Notes under the pieces: model-generated
Seen by the model: the letters and a program-made list of their open reading frames with translations, nothing else
What the model was told of the DNA's origin: nothing
Databases searched by the model: none
Part shown: piece by piece, positions 27,207 through 35,843 of the stretch
How the letters are laid out: every line of letters begins with the position of its first letter
Position numbering within the stretch: position 1 is the first letter of the stretch
NCBI RefSeq assembly: GCF_913057115.1
Contig: NZ_CAJXNN010000012.1
Span: forward strand, 1-64,000
DNA: 64,000 bases
Direction of reading: 5' to 3'
Source of the DNA: an uncultured Roseovarius sp.
GTDB lineage: Bacteria; Pseudomonadota; Alphaproteobacteria; Rhodobacterales; Rhodobacteraceae
Program-made: the position numbers and the translations under genes

Positions 27207-29897
27207 TTATTCCGCCGCCTTCGCCGCCTCAACGTCAATCGGGATGGTCACTCTGAACGCTGCGCCATTCTGTCCGGGAAGATAGGTGATCGTCCCCGAG
27301 AGTCTGGCCATGACTTCGCGGCAAATGGCAAGCCCAAGCCCGGCCCCCCCGGCCTTTGTCTCACCGATCCTGGAAAACTTCTCGAATATCAGGGCCTGCT
27401 TGTCGGTTGGAATGCCCGAGCCGTTGTCGATGAAATCCACAATCAGGTTGCCGCCGCTTTGCTTGCTACGTATCCGCAGAACCGGATCACTTGCATCGCA
27501 ATACTTTCGCGCGTTCGAAATTACGTTGATGAAAACCTGAGCCAGCCTGTCCAAATCGGATCTGAGTTCGAGTTGCTCCTTGGCGCGTATTCGATCAACC
27601 TTGAAACCGGGTTCGTTCACGCCTGCGGCCGATATCGCTCGATCAAGCACCTCTGAAAGATTGCCGGTTTGCCAGTTCAAGACAACCTGGGCGTTTTCCA
27701 GAACGCTCAGGTCAAGAAGATCGTCCAAAAGGCGTGTCAATCTCACGGCCTCGTCATGAATGATTGAGGAATACTTGTTCTGTTCGTCCTCGGTCAGGCC
27801 TTCCGTATCCCGCATGATCTCCGAAAACGCCCGAATGGAGGTCATTGGCGTGCGAAGTTCATGGCTGATCTGGCTGAGAAACGCATCTTTTTGTACGGAC
27901 AACTGAGTGAGTTTTTCGTTCGCCTCGCGCAGTTGCCTTGCCGTTCTCGCTTGCTCTTCCGTTTTCGCTTCGAGCCGACTGGAGTATTCCATGATCTGTG
28001 CGGTTTCATCGGCGACGGCCATAAGGTCTTCAACCGAGACGGTCGCGCCGCCAACGATTTGACTGATCATCGCATGTGCAGTAGCCGCCCCTACCGAGCC
28101 TGACAATTCGCGCTCAAGCTGTTGCAGGAAATCCGGAGTTGGCTCAGGCAGTAAGCCGGCAATTCCCTGATGCCGAGCAGCCCCCGCAAACAAGGCCTGT
28201 GCCTCGCTCGCCCCCATGATTCGCTGCGACATAATGAGCAGATCCTCGCTCTGCGCCAATCCACCCGACCAAGACCCGGCGGTGCCCGAGTGTTGAAAAA
28301 CATTCACGAACTGTGCCCCTTGCAACCGCTCTATGGGGCGCGGGAAGCTCAATAACGAGACGACAAAGAATACGAATGTATTGAGCAGCAAAGACCACAT
28401 CACCGCATGCACTATAGGGTCTAGGCCTTCGGCCCCGAACAAGGCTTGCGGACGCAGCCACGACAGCCCGAATAGACCATTCTCGATGACCTGTTGAGGC
28501 AGGAAGACCGTGTCGCCGAAACTGGGCAGGAACAAGGAGTACATCCAGACCATGGCACCGACGACCAAGCCAGCAATCGCTCCGACTCGGTTCGCCCCGC
28601 GCCAAAAGAGCCCGCCCATGAGGGACGGTAGAAACTGAGCGACACCGACAAACGAAATCAACCCAATCGCCGCCAAGGCTGCACCGCCGCCGGACACGCG
28701 GAAATACAAGTAGCCCAAGAATACGATCCCGGCGATCGAAAGGCGCCGCGCCAAGAGTGCCACGCTACGAACATCACCGGAAACCATGGCGCTTTCACCC
28801 GACATCCAAAGCCAGATGGGCATGACAATGTGGTTGGACACCATTGTAGAAAGGGCAATGGCTGCCACGATCACCATTGACGTCGCCGAGCTGAACCCGC
28901 CCAAAAACGACAGGATGGCTAGGCCATCACGGCCTTCCTGCAACGGCAAGGTCAACACAAAAAGGTCGGGGTTCGCGTCTGCCGGCAATCTTTCCAAGCC
29001 GACGGCAGCGATAGGTACGACGAACAGGCTCATCGCCATCAGGTAGGCCGGGAAAGCCCATGACGCTGTGCGCAGGTGGCCTTCGTCCTCGTTTTCGACG
29101 ACCATCACTTGAAACATCCGTGGAAGGCAGATGAACGCGGCGGCAGACAACATCGTAAGACCGATCCAACGGCTATTGGTCACTTCAAACTGAGAAATTG
29201 GCGATGCGTCGATCTGAGCCAAAGTCTCTGCAACGCCCCCAGACAATCCCCAAACCACGAAGACCCCCACGGCAAGAAGCGCGAAGAGTTTCACGACAGC
29301 CTCCAACGCGATAGCCATGACCACACCATGGTGCCGTTCATTCGCGTCAAGGTTCCGTGTTCCGAAAAGGATCGTGAAAACCGCAAGGCCCGAGGCGACC
29401 CAGAAAGCGGTGGATTGCTGGCTGGAGGGGCCTCCGCTGATCATGTCAGTTTCCGCGAAAATACTGAAAGACAGCGTCACAGACTGCAGTTGCAGCGCGA
29501 TGTAAGGCGTTGTGCCAATAACAGCCAAGACCGTAACGAAGACAGCCAGACTGTTGGACTTTCCGTACCGAGAGGAAATCAAATCGGCAATGGAGGTAAT
29601 GCGCTGACTGCGCCCAATCCGTACCATCTTGCGAAGCGTCCACCACCAGCCGATCATAACAAGGGTGGGGCCAAGATAGATCGTGACGTATTCAAGTCCC
29701 GAACGTGCGGCAAAGCCGACCGCACCGTAGAAAGTCCATGCCGTGCAATAGATCGACAAGGACAAAGTGTAGACAATCGGCGACCGAAGCCAAGCACCGC
29801 GACCATGCAAGGCGGCACGATCCGCCGCGAATGCGACGGCAAACAGAAAGATCACGTAAATCAAACATACAAGAACGAGAACGTTCAGCGATGCCAT
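27207..29897 (-). CDS. Hybrid SLC5-type membrane sensor histidine kinase (CrbS/CbrA-like)
   Basis: 896 residues. Residues 1 to about 520 form a sodium:solute symporter (SLC5) membrane domain of some 12-13 helices. Next come a linker, a coiled coil and a histidine kinase: H-box SQISHELRTPMTSIRAF with His679, the N-box around VISNARKYC, DNGSGIP and the GGAGLGLAIC G-box. Kinases of this layout include CbrA and CrbS; CrbS controls acetyl-CoA synthetase in Vibrio and Pseudomonas. Here acs is also close (7.5 kb away), which supports an acetate role. The ATG follows the preceding stop directly (TGAATG), so translation is coupled to the small membrane gene. Confidence 0.92.
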   Translation of the reverse strand: MASLNVLVLVCLIYVIFLFAVAFAADRAALHGRGAWLRSPIVYTLSLSIYCTAWTFYGAVGFAARSGLEYVTIYLGPTLVMIGWWWTLRKMVRIGRSQRITSIADLISSRYGKSNSLAVFVTVLAVIGTTPYIALQLQSVTLSFSIFAETDMISGGPSSQQSTAFWVASGLAVFTILFGTRNLDANERHHGVVMAIALEAVVKLFALLAVGVFVVWGLSGGVAETLAQIDASPISQFEVTNSRWIGLTMLSAAAFICLPRMFQVMVVENEDEGHLRTASWAFPAYLMAMSLFVVPIAAVGLERLPADANPDLFVLTLPLQEGRDGLAILSFLGGFSSATSMVIVAAIALSTMVSNHIVMPIWLWMSGESAMVSGDVRSVALLARRLSIAGIVFLGYLYFRVSGGGAALAAIGLISFVGVAQFLPSLMGGLFWRGANRVGAIAGLVVGAMVWMYSLFLPSFGDTVFLPQQVIENGLFGLSWLRPQALFGAEGLDPIVHAVMWSLLLNTFVFFVVSLLSFPRPIERLQGAQFVNVFQHSGTAGSWSGGLAQSEDLLIMSQRIMGASEAQALFAGAARHQGIAGLLPEPTPDFLQQLERELSGSVGAATAHAMISQIVGGATVSVEDLMAVADETAQIMEYSSRLEAKTEEQARTARQLREANEKLTQLSVQKDAFLSQISHELRTPMTSIRAFSEIMRDTEGLTEDEQNKYSSIIHDEAVRLTRLLDDLLDLSVLENAQVVLNWQTGNLSEVLDRAISAAGVNEPGFKVDRIRAKEQLELRSDLDRLAQVFINVISNARKYCDASDPVLRIRSKQSGGNLIVDFIDNGSGIPTDKQALIFEKFSRIGETKAGGAGLGLAICREVMARLSGTITYLPGQNGAAFRVTIPIDVEAAKAAE

Positions 29898-30176
29898 TCA
29901 ACGCCCCCCGTTTTCGGCATCGCTCTGTGATCCGTTATCATCGTCGTGCAGGTGCCGCGAGATGATCGCCGAGGTCACGGACAGAGCAATCCAGACCAAG
30001 AAGAGATAAAACATCGTCACCGTTGTCTTCGGCGGACTACTGACAGCCCATAGCAAGGGCATGCAAAACAACAGCGCGCCCAATATTGGCAGCATGCGCG
30101 CGCCATCCGCCATACGACGCCGGCGATAGGTTTTTCGCTCTACGAAGACCGGCATGCGTCTTTGCTTCGGGCTCAT
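29898..30176 (-). CDS. Small membrane protein between kinase and response regulator
   Basis: 92 residues: a basic N-terminus (MSPKQRRMPVFVERKTYRRR), two hydrophobic helices (MLPILGALLFCMPLLWAV and FYLFLVWIALSVTSAIIS) and a polar His/Asp tail. Its ATG overlaps the response-regulator stop (ATGA) and its stop abuts the kinase start. I know similar two-helix partners encoded beside SLC5-type kinases and symporters; a partner or accessory subunit of the kinase's transporter domain is a reasonable inference. Confidence 0.78.
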   Translation of the reverse strand: MSPKQRRMPVFVERKTYRRRRMADGARMLPILGALLFCMPLLWAVSSPPKTTVTMFYLFLVWIALSVTSAIISRHLHDDDNGSQSDAENGGR

Positions 30177-30541
30177 GTTGCGACCATGGATCGCACGGCT
30201 TCCAGCACATCGGCATTCGAGAAGGGCTTTGTCATGAATCGGTTGGCGCCCACGCGTGCGGCCATTTCCCTGTCCTTGTCCTGCCCACGTGCAGTCAACA
30301 TCAATACCGGTGTGTCCGACAGCGCGCCATCGGCACGAATATCTTTGAGTATGTCGAAACCGCTGCGCCCCGGAAGCATCACATCCAGAATGATCAGATC
30401 CGCGGCGCGGTCGCGAACGGCATCCATCGCGTCATGACCATTGGCATGTGTTTTGACGTCCCACCCGTCACGAGACAAAATGAAGCTGATTGCCTCAATG
30501 ATGTTCGGCTCATCTTCAATAAGAAGTACTTTCTTATTCAT
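30173..30541 (-). CDS. Single-domain response regulator (receiver only)
   Basis: 122 residues from the ATG at 30541 (GGGGAGG upstream). It is a complete CheY-like receiver: acidic pair in LLIEDEPN, phosphoacceptor Asp53 in LIILDVMLPGRSG, Thr in MLTARGQ and Lys in FMTKPF. There is no output domain. It is overlapped by the small membrane gene and followed by the kinase, so the kinase is its likely donor. How the signal reaches DNA is not shown by this protein; the adjacent XRE regulator is a candidate partner. Confidence 0.9.
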   Translation of the reverse strand: MNKKVLLIEDEPNIIEAISFILSRDGWDVKTHANGHDAMDAVRDRAADLIILDVMLPGRSGFDILKDIRADGALSDTPVLMLTARGQDKDREMAARVGANRFMTKPFSNADVLEAVRSMVAT

Positions 30542-30612
30542 GCCATCGGCCTCCCCTTCCGATGTCACCACCTGTTGCGGCAGTTCATTTATCGTGAAAC
30601 TTGGACGACAAG

Positions 30613-31923
30613 TCAAAAAGCCTGCGATATGATGGATGGCTCACGCCGAACCGCACAGTCTTCGCGCGGGCAAATCCGACATGTGATACCGACATCAACC
30701 GACGGGATAGCATCACCATCTCGCTCCGGCAGCAAAAGCATATAGCCTTGCGTCAATGCGGGTTGATCAAAGGTCGGCGGCGTCACTTGCTCGGCTGCGG
30801 CCATTGCCAAAACGCTGACATTCACACGCCCGGCTTGCCGCAGGTGAACTCTGATGGGCGCACCCGGCTGGCGCATGACATGAAACACTGGCCACAAGGC
30901 ACAAGCGCCTGCCACACTGGGTGTTCCAAATCCATCAATGGATTTGCGAAACAACAAGCTTCCCGAGTTGTCGCAAACAATCAGACCAATGGGGCCTACC
31001 TCATCCTCGGGAAGCGTCGCAAGCCGACGAAAGAGCAACGGCAAACCGATGCCGAGACGGCGCGCCAAGGCATCAGGCTCAAGCCCCTCGGCGGCCAGAG
31101 CCGTCCGCAGGCTCAGCAATGAGACACGCCCCACATCAGAGGCATATTGTTTCAAGACCAAGTGCAGCATTCGACGCGAGGAAGCACTTTCCAGTTTCTC
31201 GGACAAGTCATCCTCGACCCTCGCAACCGCCGCGACGGGATCAGCCGCTTCCTCGATCGCCGCGAAGGAATAACCCGCCTCATCTAAAACCGCGTGCAAT
31301 TCATCCTGTGGCGACAGGAATTCAGCATCGCCGTCCGGCCCCGCTTCAAGATAGCGCACAAGCGCTTGCGCACCTTCGGCCAAACGCCGGCTGTCTTCGC
31401 CGATATTTCTGTGAAACCGATGCTGCCACTCGGGTTCGATTTCGTGCGTGTCGGCAAGAATCGACGCTGTTGACCTGATTGCCGTCACTGTCGAAATCAC
31501 TTCGTGAAGCGATGCCGCAAGATGGGGATCGTGCGCCATTCGATCTGTTAGGCTTTGCACGCTTCGCTCGACGCTTTCGACTCTTTGGTGCAGGCTTGCC
31601 ACAAGTTGCGCCCACCCCGGAAAACGGCCTGCGAATTCCTCTGTACGAGCCAACTCCGCCTGATGCTCTTTCTGGGCTCCAGCCGCTTCGTGCAGAGCAG
31701 AGATGAGCGTCGCCTCTGCTCCTTCGGAAAGCAGCGCCGGCTCCACCTCGAGCGCGTCCGCCAGCTTCAATAGAGTTCGGCCGCCGATTCTCCGACGATT
31801 GTGTTCGATAAGGTTCAGATAAGACGGTGAGATTTCCGCTGCTTTTGCCAACTCCGTCTGTCGAATGCCCATTGACATGCGCTTTTCTCTGATGCGCGTG
31901 CCGATCATGGTGCTGTCGATCAT
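30613..31923 (-). CDS. XRE-family regulator with HisKA-like and short-chain fatty-acyl regulator domains
   Basis: 436 residues from the ATG at 31923 (AGGA 8 bases upstream; a TTG two codons earlier is possible). Residues 6-65 are an XRE helix-turn-helix (RIREKRMSMGIRQTELAKAA, then SYLNLIEHNRRR). Residues 136-190 look like a kinase dimerisation hairpin (LHEVISTVTAIRSTASIL with His140). The C-terminal half resembles the DUF2083 short-chain-fatty-acyl regulators (RamB, PrpR, ScfR) and ends with Cys415, Cys418 and Cys423 (CRICPREDC). In mycobacterial PrpR this domain binds acyl-CoA and an iron-sulfur cluster. I infer a control protein of the divergent transporter-acs operon. Confidence 0.85.
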   Translation of the reverse strand: MIDSTMIGTRIREKRMSMGIRQTELAKAAEISPSYLNLIEHNRRRIGGRTLLKLADALEVEPALLSEGAEATLISALHEAAGAQKEHQAELARTEEFAGRFPGWAQLVASLHQRVESVERSVQSLTDRMAHDPHLAASLHEVISTVTAIRSTASILADTHEIEPEWQHRFHRNIGEDSRRLAEGAQALVRYLEAGPDGDAEFLSPQDELHAVLDEAGYSFAAIEEAADPVAAVARVEDDLSEKLESASSRRMLHLVLKQYASDVGRVSLLSLRTALAAEGLEPDALARRLGIGLPLLFRRLATLPEDEVGPIGLIVCDNSGSLLFRKSIDGFGTPSVAGACALWPVFHVMRQPGAPIRVHLRQAGRVNVSVLAMAAAEQVTPPTFDQPALTQGYMLLLPERDGDAIPSVDVGITCRICPREDCAVRREPSIISQAF

Positions 31924-31970
31924 TTCCAAAATCCTAACGATTCACAGGGTTTCCGCTACGGAATGCAGAG

Positions 31971-32014
31971 TTTTTTACAAACCCCAACAGCAAACTGTTT
32001 ATATTTTTACAAAA
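31971..32014. promoter_or_regulatory. Paired TTTTTACAAA boxes in the divergent intergenic region
   Basis: Two copies of TTTTTACAAA lie at 31972-31981 and 32004-32013, 32 bases apart (about three helical turns). They sit between the regulator start and the binding-protein promoter. TTTACAAA is one base from TTTGCAAA, the core reported for RamB/PrpR-type regulators. They are candidate operators for the XRE regulator, by inference. Confidence 0.5.
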
Positions 32015-32038
32015 TTATCGTGCCAATGGAAGCAGTTG

Positions 32039-32068
32039 TTGCGAAATTTTCTTACCCCCCACCATAAT
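32039..32068 (+). promoter_or_regulatory. Candidate sigma70 promoter of the transporter-acs operon
   Basis: TTGCGA (32039-32044) and CATAAT (32063-32068) are separated by 18 bases, 78 bases before the binding-protein ATG. The paired boxes would then be centred near -98 and -66, suitable for activation. The call is from pattern only. Confidence 0.4.
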
Positions 32069-32145
32069 TCCCTTGCACACTTGTGCCGTTGGGGAGGCGC
32101 AGAGGAGGCCCTTCCCAATCGAATTTTCTCAACGGGAGGATATCA

Positions 32146-33492
32146 ATGTCCAATTCGAACCTGACTCGTCGTGGCTTGCTCAAGACCAGCGCTGTTGCTG
32201 GCGCCGGCGTTGCGCTGCCGACGATCTTTACAGCTTCATCCGCTGCGGCTTACACCAATGAACCCACGGGCAGCACCGTCACCCTCGGCTTCAACGTGCC
32301 GCAAACCGGCCCCTACGCTGATGAGGGCGCAGACGAGCTTCGCGCCTATGAGCTGGCGGTTGAGCACCTGAACGGTGGTGGCGACGGTGGCATGATGAAC
32401 ACCTTCAGTTCCAAGGCGCTGCAAGGTAACGGCATCCTTGGCAAGAAGGTCGAATACGTCACCGGCGACACGCAGACCAAGTCGGACGCGGCCCGCGCAT
32501 CGGCCAAGTCGATGATCGAAAAGGACGGCGCCATCATGATCACCGGCGGTTCGTCCTCCGGTGTGGCCGTTGCCGTTCAGGCCCTCTGCCAAGAGGCAGG
32601 TGTCATCTTCATGGCAGGCTTGACGCACTCGAACGACACCACGGGTAAAGACAAGCGGGCCAACGGCTTCCGCCATTTCTTTAACTCGTACATGTCGGGC
32701 GCAGCTCTGGCACCGGTGCTCAAGGCAAACTATGGCTCGGATCGTAAAGCCTATCACCTGACCGCCGACTACAACTGGGGCTACACAACCGAGGAGGCGA
32801 TCAAGTCCTCGACCGAGGCCATGGGTTGGGAAACCGTCGCCGCAGTGAAGACACCGCTGACGCAAACCGACTTCTCGTCCTACATCGCCCCGGTCCTTCA
32901 ATCGGGTGCCGACACGCTGGTTCTGAACCACTACGGCGGCAACATGGTGAACTCGCTGACCAACGCAGTTCAGTTCGGCCTGCGCGACAAGCAGGTGAAC
33001 GGCAAAGACTTCCAGATCATCGTTCCGCTCTACTCGCGCCTGATGGCGCGTGGTGCTGGTGCAAACGTTAAGGGCATCTTCGGCTCCACCAACTGGCACT
33101 GGTCGCTGACCGACGAAGGCTCCAAGGCATTCGTCAAATCCTTCGGCGAAAAATACGGCTTCCCGCCGAGCCAGGCGGCGCACACCTGCTATGTGCAGAC
33201 CTTGCTTTATGCGGATGCCGTGGAACGTGCCGGCAGCTTCGCACCTTGCGCCGTGGTCGAGGCCCTCGAGGGCTACGAATTCGACGGTCTGGGCAACGGC
33301 AAGACGCTCTACCGCGCCGAAGATCACCAGTGCTTTAAGGACGTTCTCGTCGTGAAGGGTAAAGAAAACCCGACCAGCGAATTCGACCTTCTGGAAATCG
33401 TGGAAGTGACCCCGGCAGAGCAGGTCACCTACGCTCCGGATCACCCCCAATTCGCGGGTGGCGCACTGGGTTCGTGCAACAACGGCGCATAA
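32146..33492 (+). CDS. Tat-exported periplasmic substrate-binding protein (branched-chain amino acid/urea type)
   Basis: 448 residues from the ATG at 32146, with GGGAGGA upstream. A twin-arginine signal (TRRGLLKTSAVAGAGVALP) ends near SSAAA. The mature part is a type I periplasmic-binding fold of the LivJ/UrtA family: LGFNVPQTGPYADEGADELR opening, ITGGSSSGVAVAVQ and HLTADYNWGYTTEE. It hands its ligand to the permeases encoded next. Five cysteines are spread through the protein, unusual for this class. The ligand cannot be read from the sequence; position beside acs and an acetate-type kinase suggests a short-chain carboxylate or amide rather than an amino acid. Confidence 0.9.
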   Translation: MSNSNLTRRGLLKTSAVAGAGVALPTIFTASSAAAYTNEPTGSTVTLGFNVPQTGPYADEGADELRAYELAVEHLNGGGDGGMMNTFSSKALQGNGILGKKVEYVTGDTQTKSDAARASAKSMIEKDGAIMITGGSSSGVAVAVQALCQEAGVIFMAGLTHSNDTTGKDKRANGFRHFFNSYMSGAALAPVLKANYGSDRKAYHLTADYNWGYTTEEAIKSSTEAMGWETVAAVKTPLTQTDFSSYIAPVLQSGADTLVLNHYGGNMVNSLTNAVQFGLRDKQVNGKDFQIIVPLYSRLMARGAGANVKGIFGSTNWHWSLTDEGSKAFVKSFGEKYGFPPSQAAHTCYVQTLLYADAVERAGSFAPCAVVEALEGYEFDGLGNGKTLYRAEDHQCFKDVLVVKGKENPTSEFDLLEIVEVTPAEQVTYAPDHPQFAGGALGSCNNGA

Positions 33493-33502
33493 ATTCGCCT
33501 CC

Positions 33503-33531
33503 CCGGTCGCGCACAGCCAGTGCGCGACCGG
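33503..33531 (+). other. Perfect 12-bp hairpin between binding protein and permease genes
   Basis: CCGGTCGCGCAC (33503-33514) pairs perfectly with 33520-33531 around a 5-base loop. No T-run follows. Such hairpins commonly protect the 3' end of binding-protein mRNA and limit read-through, giving more binding protein than permease. Confidence 0.7.
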
Positions 33532-33593
33532 ACACGCCTGATCCCCGCAGGGTGATCACGCCTCAATCACACTGAATCGCGAAGGGTGGACTG

Positions 33594-34625
33594 ATGGACG
33601 CAATCATCCTCCAAATTCTAAACGGGCTCGACAAGGGCTCTGCCTACGCTCTCATTGCGCTAGGACTTACTCTCATCTTCGGCACGCTCGGGGTTGTGAA
33701 CTTTGCCCACGGGGCGCTTTTCATGATCGGCGCCTTTTGCGCTGTTACCCTGTCTCGTATCATCACCATCAGCCATGAAGTCGTTGATGAATCGCGGACC
33801 GATTTCCTTGGCAACCCTTTGAAAGTGGACGTGCCTTATGTGCACGACTGGTTTGGTAAGGAAACCGGGGACGTCATCATAGATTGGGCCGTTCCGCTCG
33901 CTATCCTCTTTGCGATTCCGATCATGATCCTGATCGGTGTGGCCATGGAACGCGGCTTGATCAAGCATTTCTACAAGCGCCCACATGCCGACCAGATCCT
34001 GGTAACATTCGGCCTTGCCATCGTGTTGCAGGAGATCATCAAGTATTTCTATGGTGCCAACCCGATCCCGACCCCCGCGCCCGAGGCCTTCACAGGCTCG
34101 TTCGACTTTGGCGCGATGCTGGGAATGGAGGCCAACCAGATCATCTATCCATATTGGCGTCTGGTTTACTTTGCCTTCGCAGCCGTGATCATCGGTGCCG
34201 TTTTCGCATTCCTTCAATTCACCACCTTCGGAATGGTTGTTCGGGCAGGCATGGCCGACCGTGAAACAGTGGGCCTTCTGGGTATCAATATCGACAAGCG
34301 GTTCACGATCATGTTCGGTATCGCCGCTGCCGTGGCGGGCCTTGCCGGGGTGATGTATGCGCCGATCAATTCACCAAACTACCACATGGGCATGGACTTC
34401 CTTGTTCTGAGCTTCGTGGTTGTCGTCGTGGGTGGCATGGGCTCTTTGCCGGGTGCGGTGCTTGCCGGGTTCCTTCTGGGTATCCTCGAAAGCTTCGCCT
34501 CGATGAAAGAGATCATCGACCTCATTCCGGGCATCAACCAGATCATCATCTATCTGGTCGCCATTATTATTCTGCTGACACGTCCACGTGGCCTTATGGG
34601 TCGCAAAGGCGTGATGGAGGACTGA
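33594..34625 (+). CDS. LIV-type ABC transporter permease (LivH-like)
   Basis: 343 residues with about eight to nine membrane helices. The opening (LNGLDKGSAYALIALGLTLIFGTLGVVNFAHGALFM) and a later VRAGMADRETVGLLGINIDK loop are the LivH/UrtB signatures; the latter contacts the ATPase. VVVVGGMGSLPGAVLAG is also typical. With the second permease it forms the membrane channel of the importer. An insertion of about 35 residues after the second helix (DESRTDFLGNPLKVDVPYVH) is longer than in standard LivH. It is followed by the second permease after 3 bases. Confidence 0.93.
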   Translation: MDAIILQILNGLDKGSAYALIALGLTLIFGTLGVVNFAHGALFMIGAFCAVTLSRIITISHEVVDESRTDFLGNPLKVDVPYVHDWFGKETGDVIIDWAVPLAILFAIPIMILIGVAMERGLIKHFYKRPHADQILVTFGLAIVLQEIIKYFYGANPIPTPAPEAFTGSFDFGAMLGMEANQIIYPYWRLVYFAFAAVIIGAVFAFLQFTTFGMVVRAGMADRETVGLLGINIDKRFTIMFGIAAAVAGLAGVMYAPINSPNYHMGMDFLVLSFVVVVVGGMGSLPGAVLAGFLLGILESFASMKEIIDLIPGINQIIIYLVAIIILLTRPRGLMGRKGVMED

Positions 34626-34628
34626 TCC

Positions 34629-35831
34629 ATGCTAGGCCTCAACAAAAAAGACACCTCGCTTTTGATCCTCGTGGCGGCGCTTGCATTGTTCGCACCGTTT
34701 ATCCTGAACCCCTTCCCTGCCGGGTCGGGCATGGCACAATTCAACGCCGGCTACCCCGACCTTATGCAGCGGTTTGTGATCTTTGGGATTTTCGCCATCG
34801 GCTTCAACATCCTGTTTGGCCTGACCGGCTATCTCAGCTTTGGTCACGCGGCCTTTCTCGGGGTGGGATCTTACGCCGCCGTATGGATGTTCAAACTGCT
34901 GAGCATGAATGTGGTTCCGGCGATCATCCTGTCGGTGATCACTGCCGGCTTGTTCGCCTTGGTCATCGGTTATGTCTCGCTCCGCCGTTCAGGCATCTAC
35001 TTCTCGATCCTGACCTTGGCCTTCGCGCAGATGACCTATGCCCTGGCCTACTCGGTTTTGACGCCGATCACCGGCGGTGAAACCGGCCTTCAGCTGGCTC
35101 TTGATGACCCGCGCATTCTCGATGGAGCCGCTTCGAGCGACAATATCCCCGTCCCCGGCCTGTTCGGCATGGAGATGCGCGGCAGTTCGCAGCTTGAACT
35201 TGGCGACTGGGTCTTCACCTTCTCGACGGGTTATTACTTCAGCGCCATCATCATGCTGCTGTCCTTCTACCTTTCGATCCGCATCTTCCGGTCGCCTTTC
35301 GGCATGATGCTGCGGGCAATCAAATCGAACCAGCAGCGCCTCAACTACACGGGCCTGAATGCACGTCCCTATACTTTGGCGGCCTTCGTGATTTCGGGCA
35401 TGTACGCCGGTCTGGCCGGTGGCTTGATGGCCGCGATGGACCCCCTTGCCGGAGCGGAACGGATGTTCTGGACCGCCTCGGGTGAGGTTGTCCTGATGTC
35501 GATCCTTGGCGGTGTCGGCACCCTGATCGGTCCGGTTCTGGGGGCTGGCTTGATCAAGTACATGGAGAACATCCTGTCCAAGATCAATTCGGACATCCTG
35601 CATGGCTGGTTCGCCTTCATGCCCGATGGTCTCGAAGACATCATCGTCAGCATGATTTACCCCTTTATCGGCAAGGGCTGGCACCTGACACTGGGCTTGA
35701 TGTTCATGCTTGTCGTCATTTTCCTGCCCGGTGGTCTTGTCGAGGCTGGTCAACGGATCTCGCGCCTGTTTGGTCGCAAGAAATCCGAAGACAAGTCCGA
35801 CAAATCCACCAGCACTGAACCCGCAGAATAA
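34629..35831 (+). CDS. LIV-type ABC transporter permease (LivM-like)
   Basis: 400 residues, about ten membrane helices. [20 protein letters not shown] and [22 protein letters not shown] are LivM/UrtC signatures, and [20 protein letters not shown] is the coupling loop for the ATPase. Its C-terminus is a charged cytoplasmic tail ([17 protein letters not shown]). It pairs with the upstream LivH-like permease in the inner membrane and lies in the same operon, three bases after it. Confidence 0.93.
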   Translation: MLGLNKKDTSLLILVAALALFAPFILNPFPAGSGMAQFNAGYPDLMQRFVIFGIFAIGFNILFGLTGYLSFGHAAFLGVGSYAAVWMFKLLSMNVVPAIILSVITAGLFALVIGYVSLRRSGIYFSILTLAFAQMTYALAYSVLTPITGGETGLQLALDDPRILDGAASSDNIPVPGLFGMEMRGSSQLELGDWVFTFSTGYYFSAIIMLLSFYLSIRIFRSPFGMMLRAIKSNQQRLNYTGLNARPYTLAAFVISGMYAGLAGGLMAAMDPLAGAERMFWTASGEVVLMSILGGVGTLIGPVLGAGLIKYMENILSKINSDILHGWFAFMPDGLEDIIVSMIYPFIGKGWHLTLGLMFMLVVIFLPGGLVEAGQRISRLFGRKKSEDKSDKSTSTEPAE

Positions 35832-35843
35832 GGAGGGCCAACG

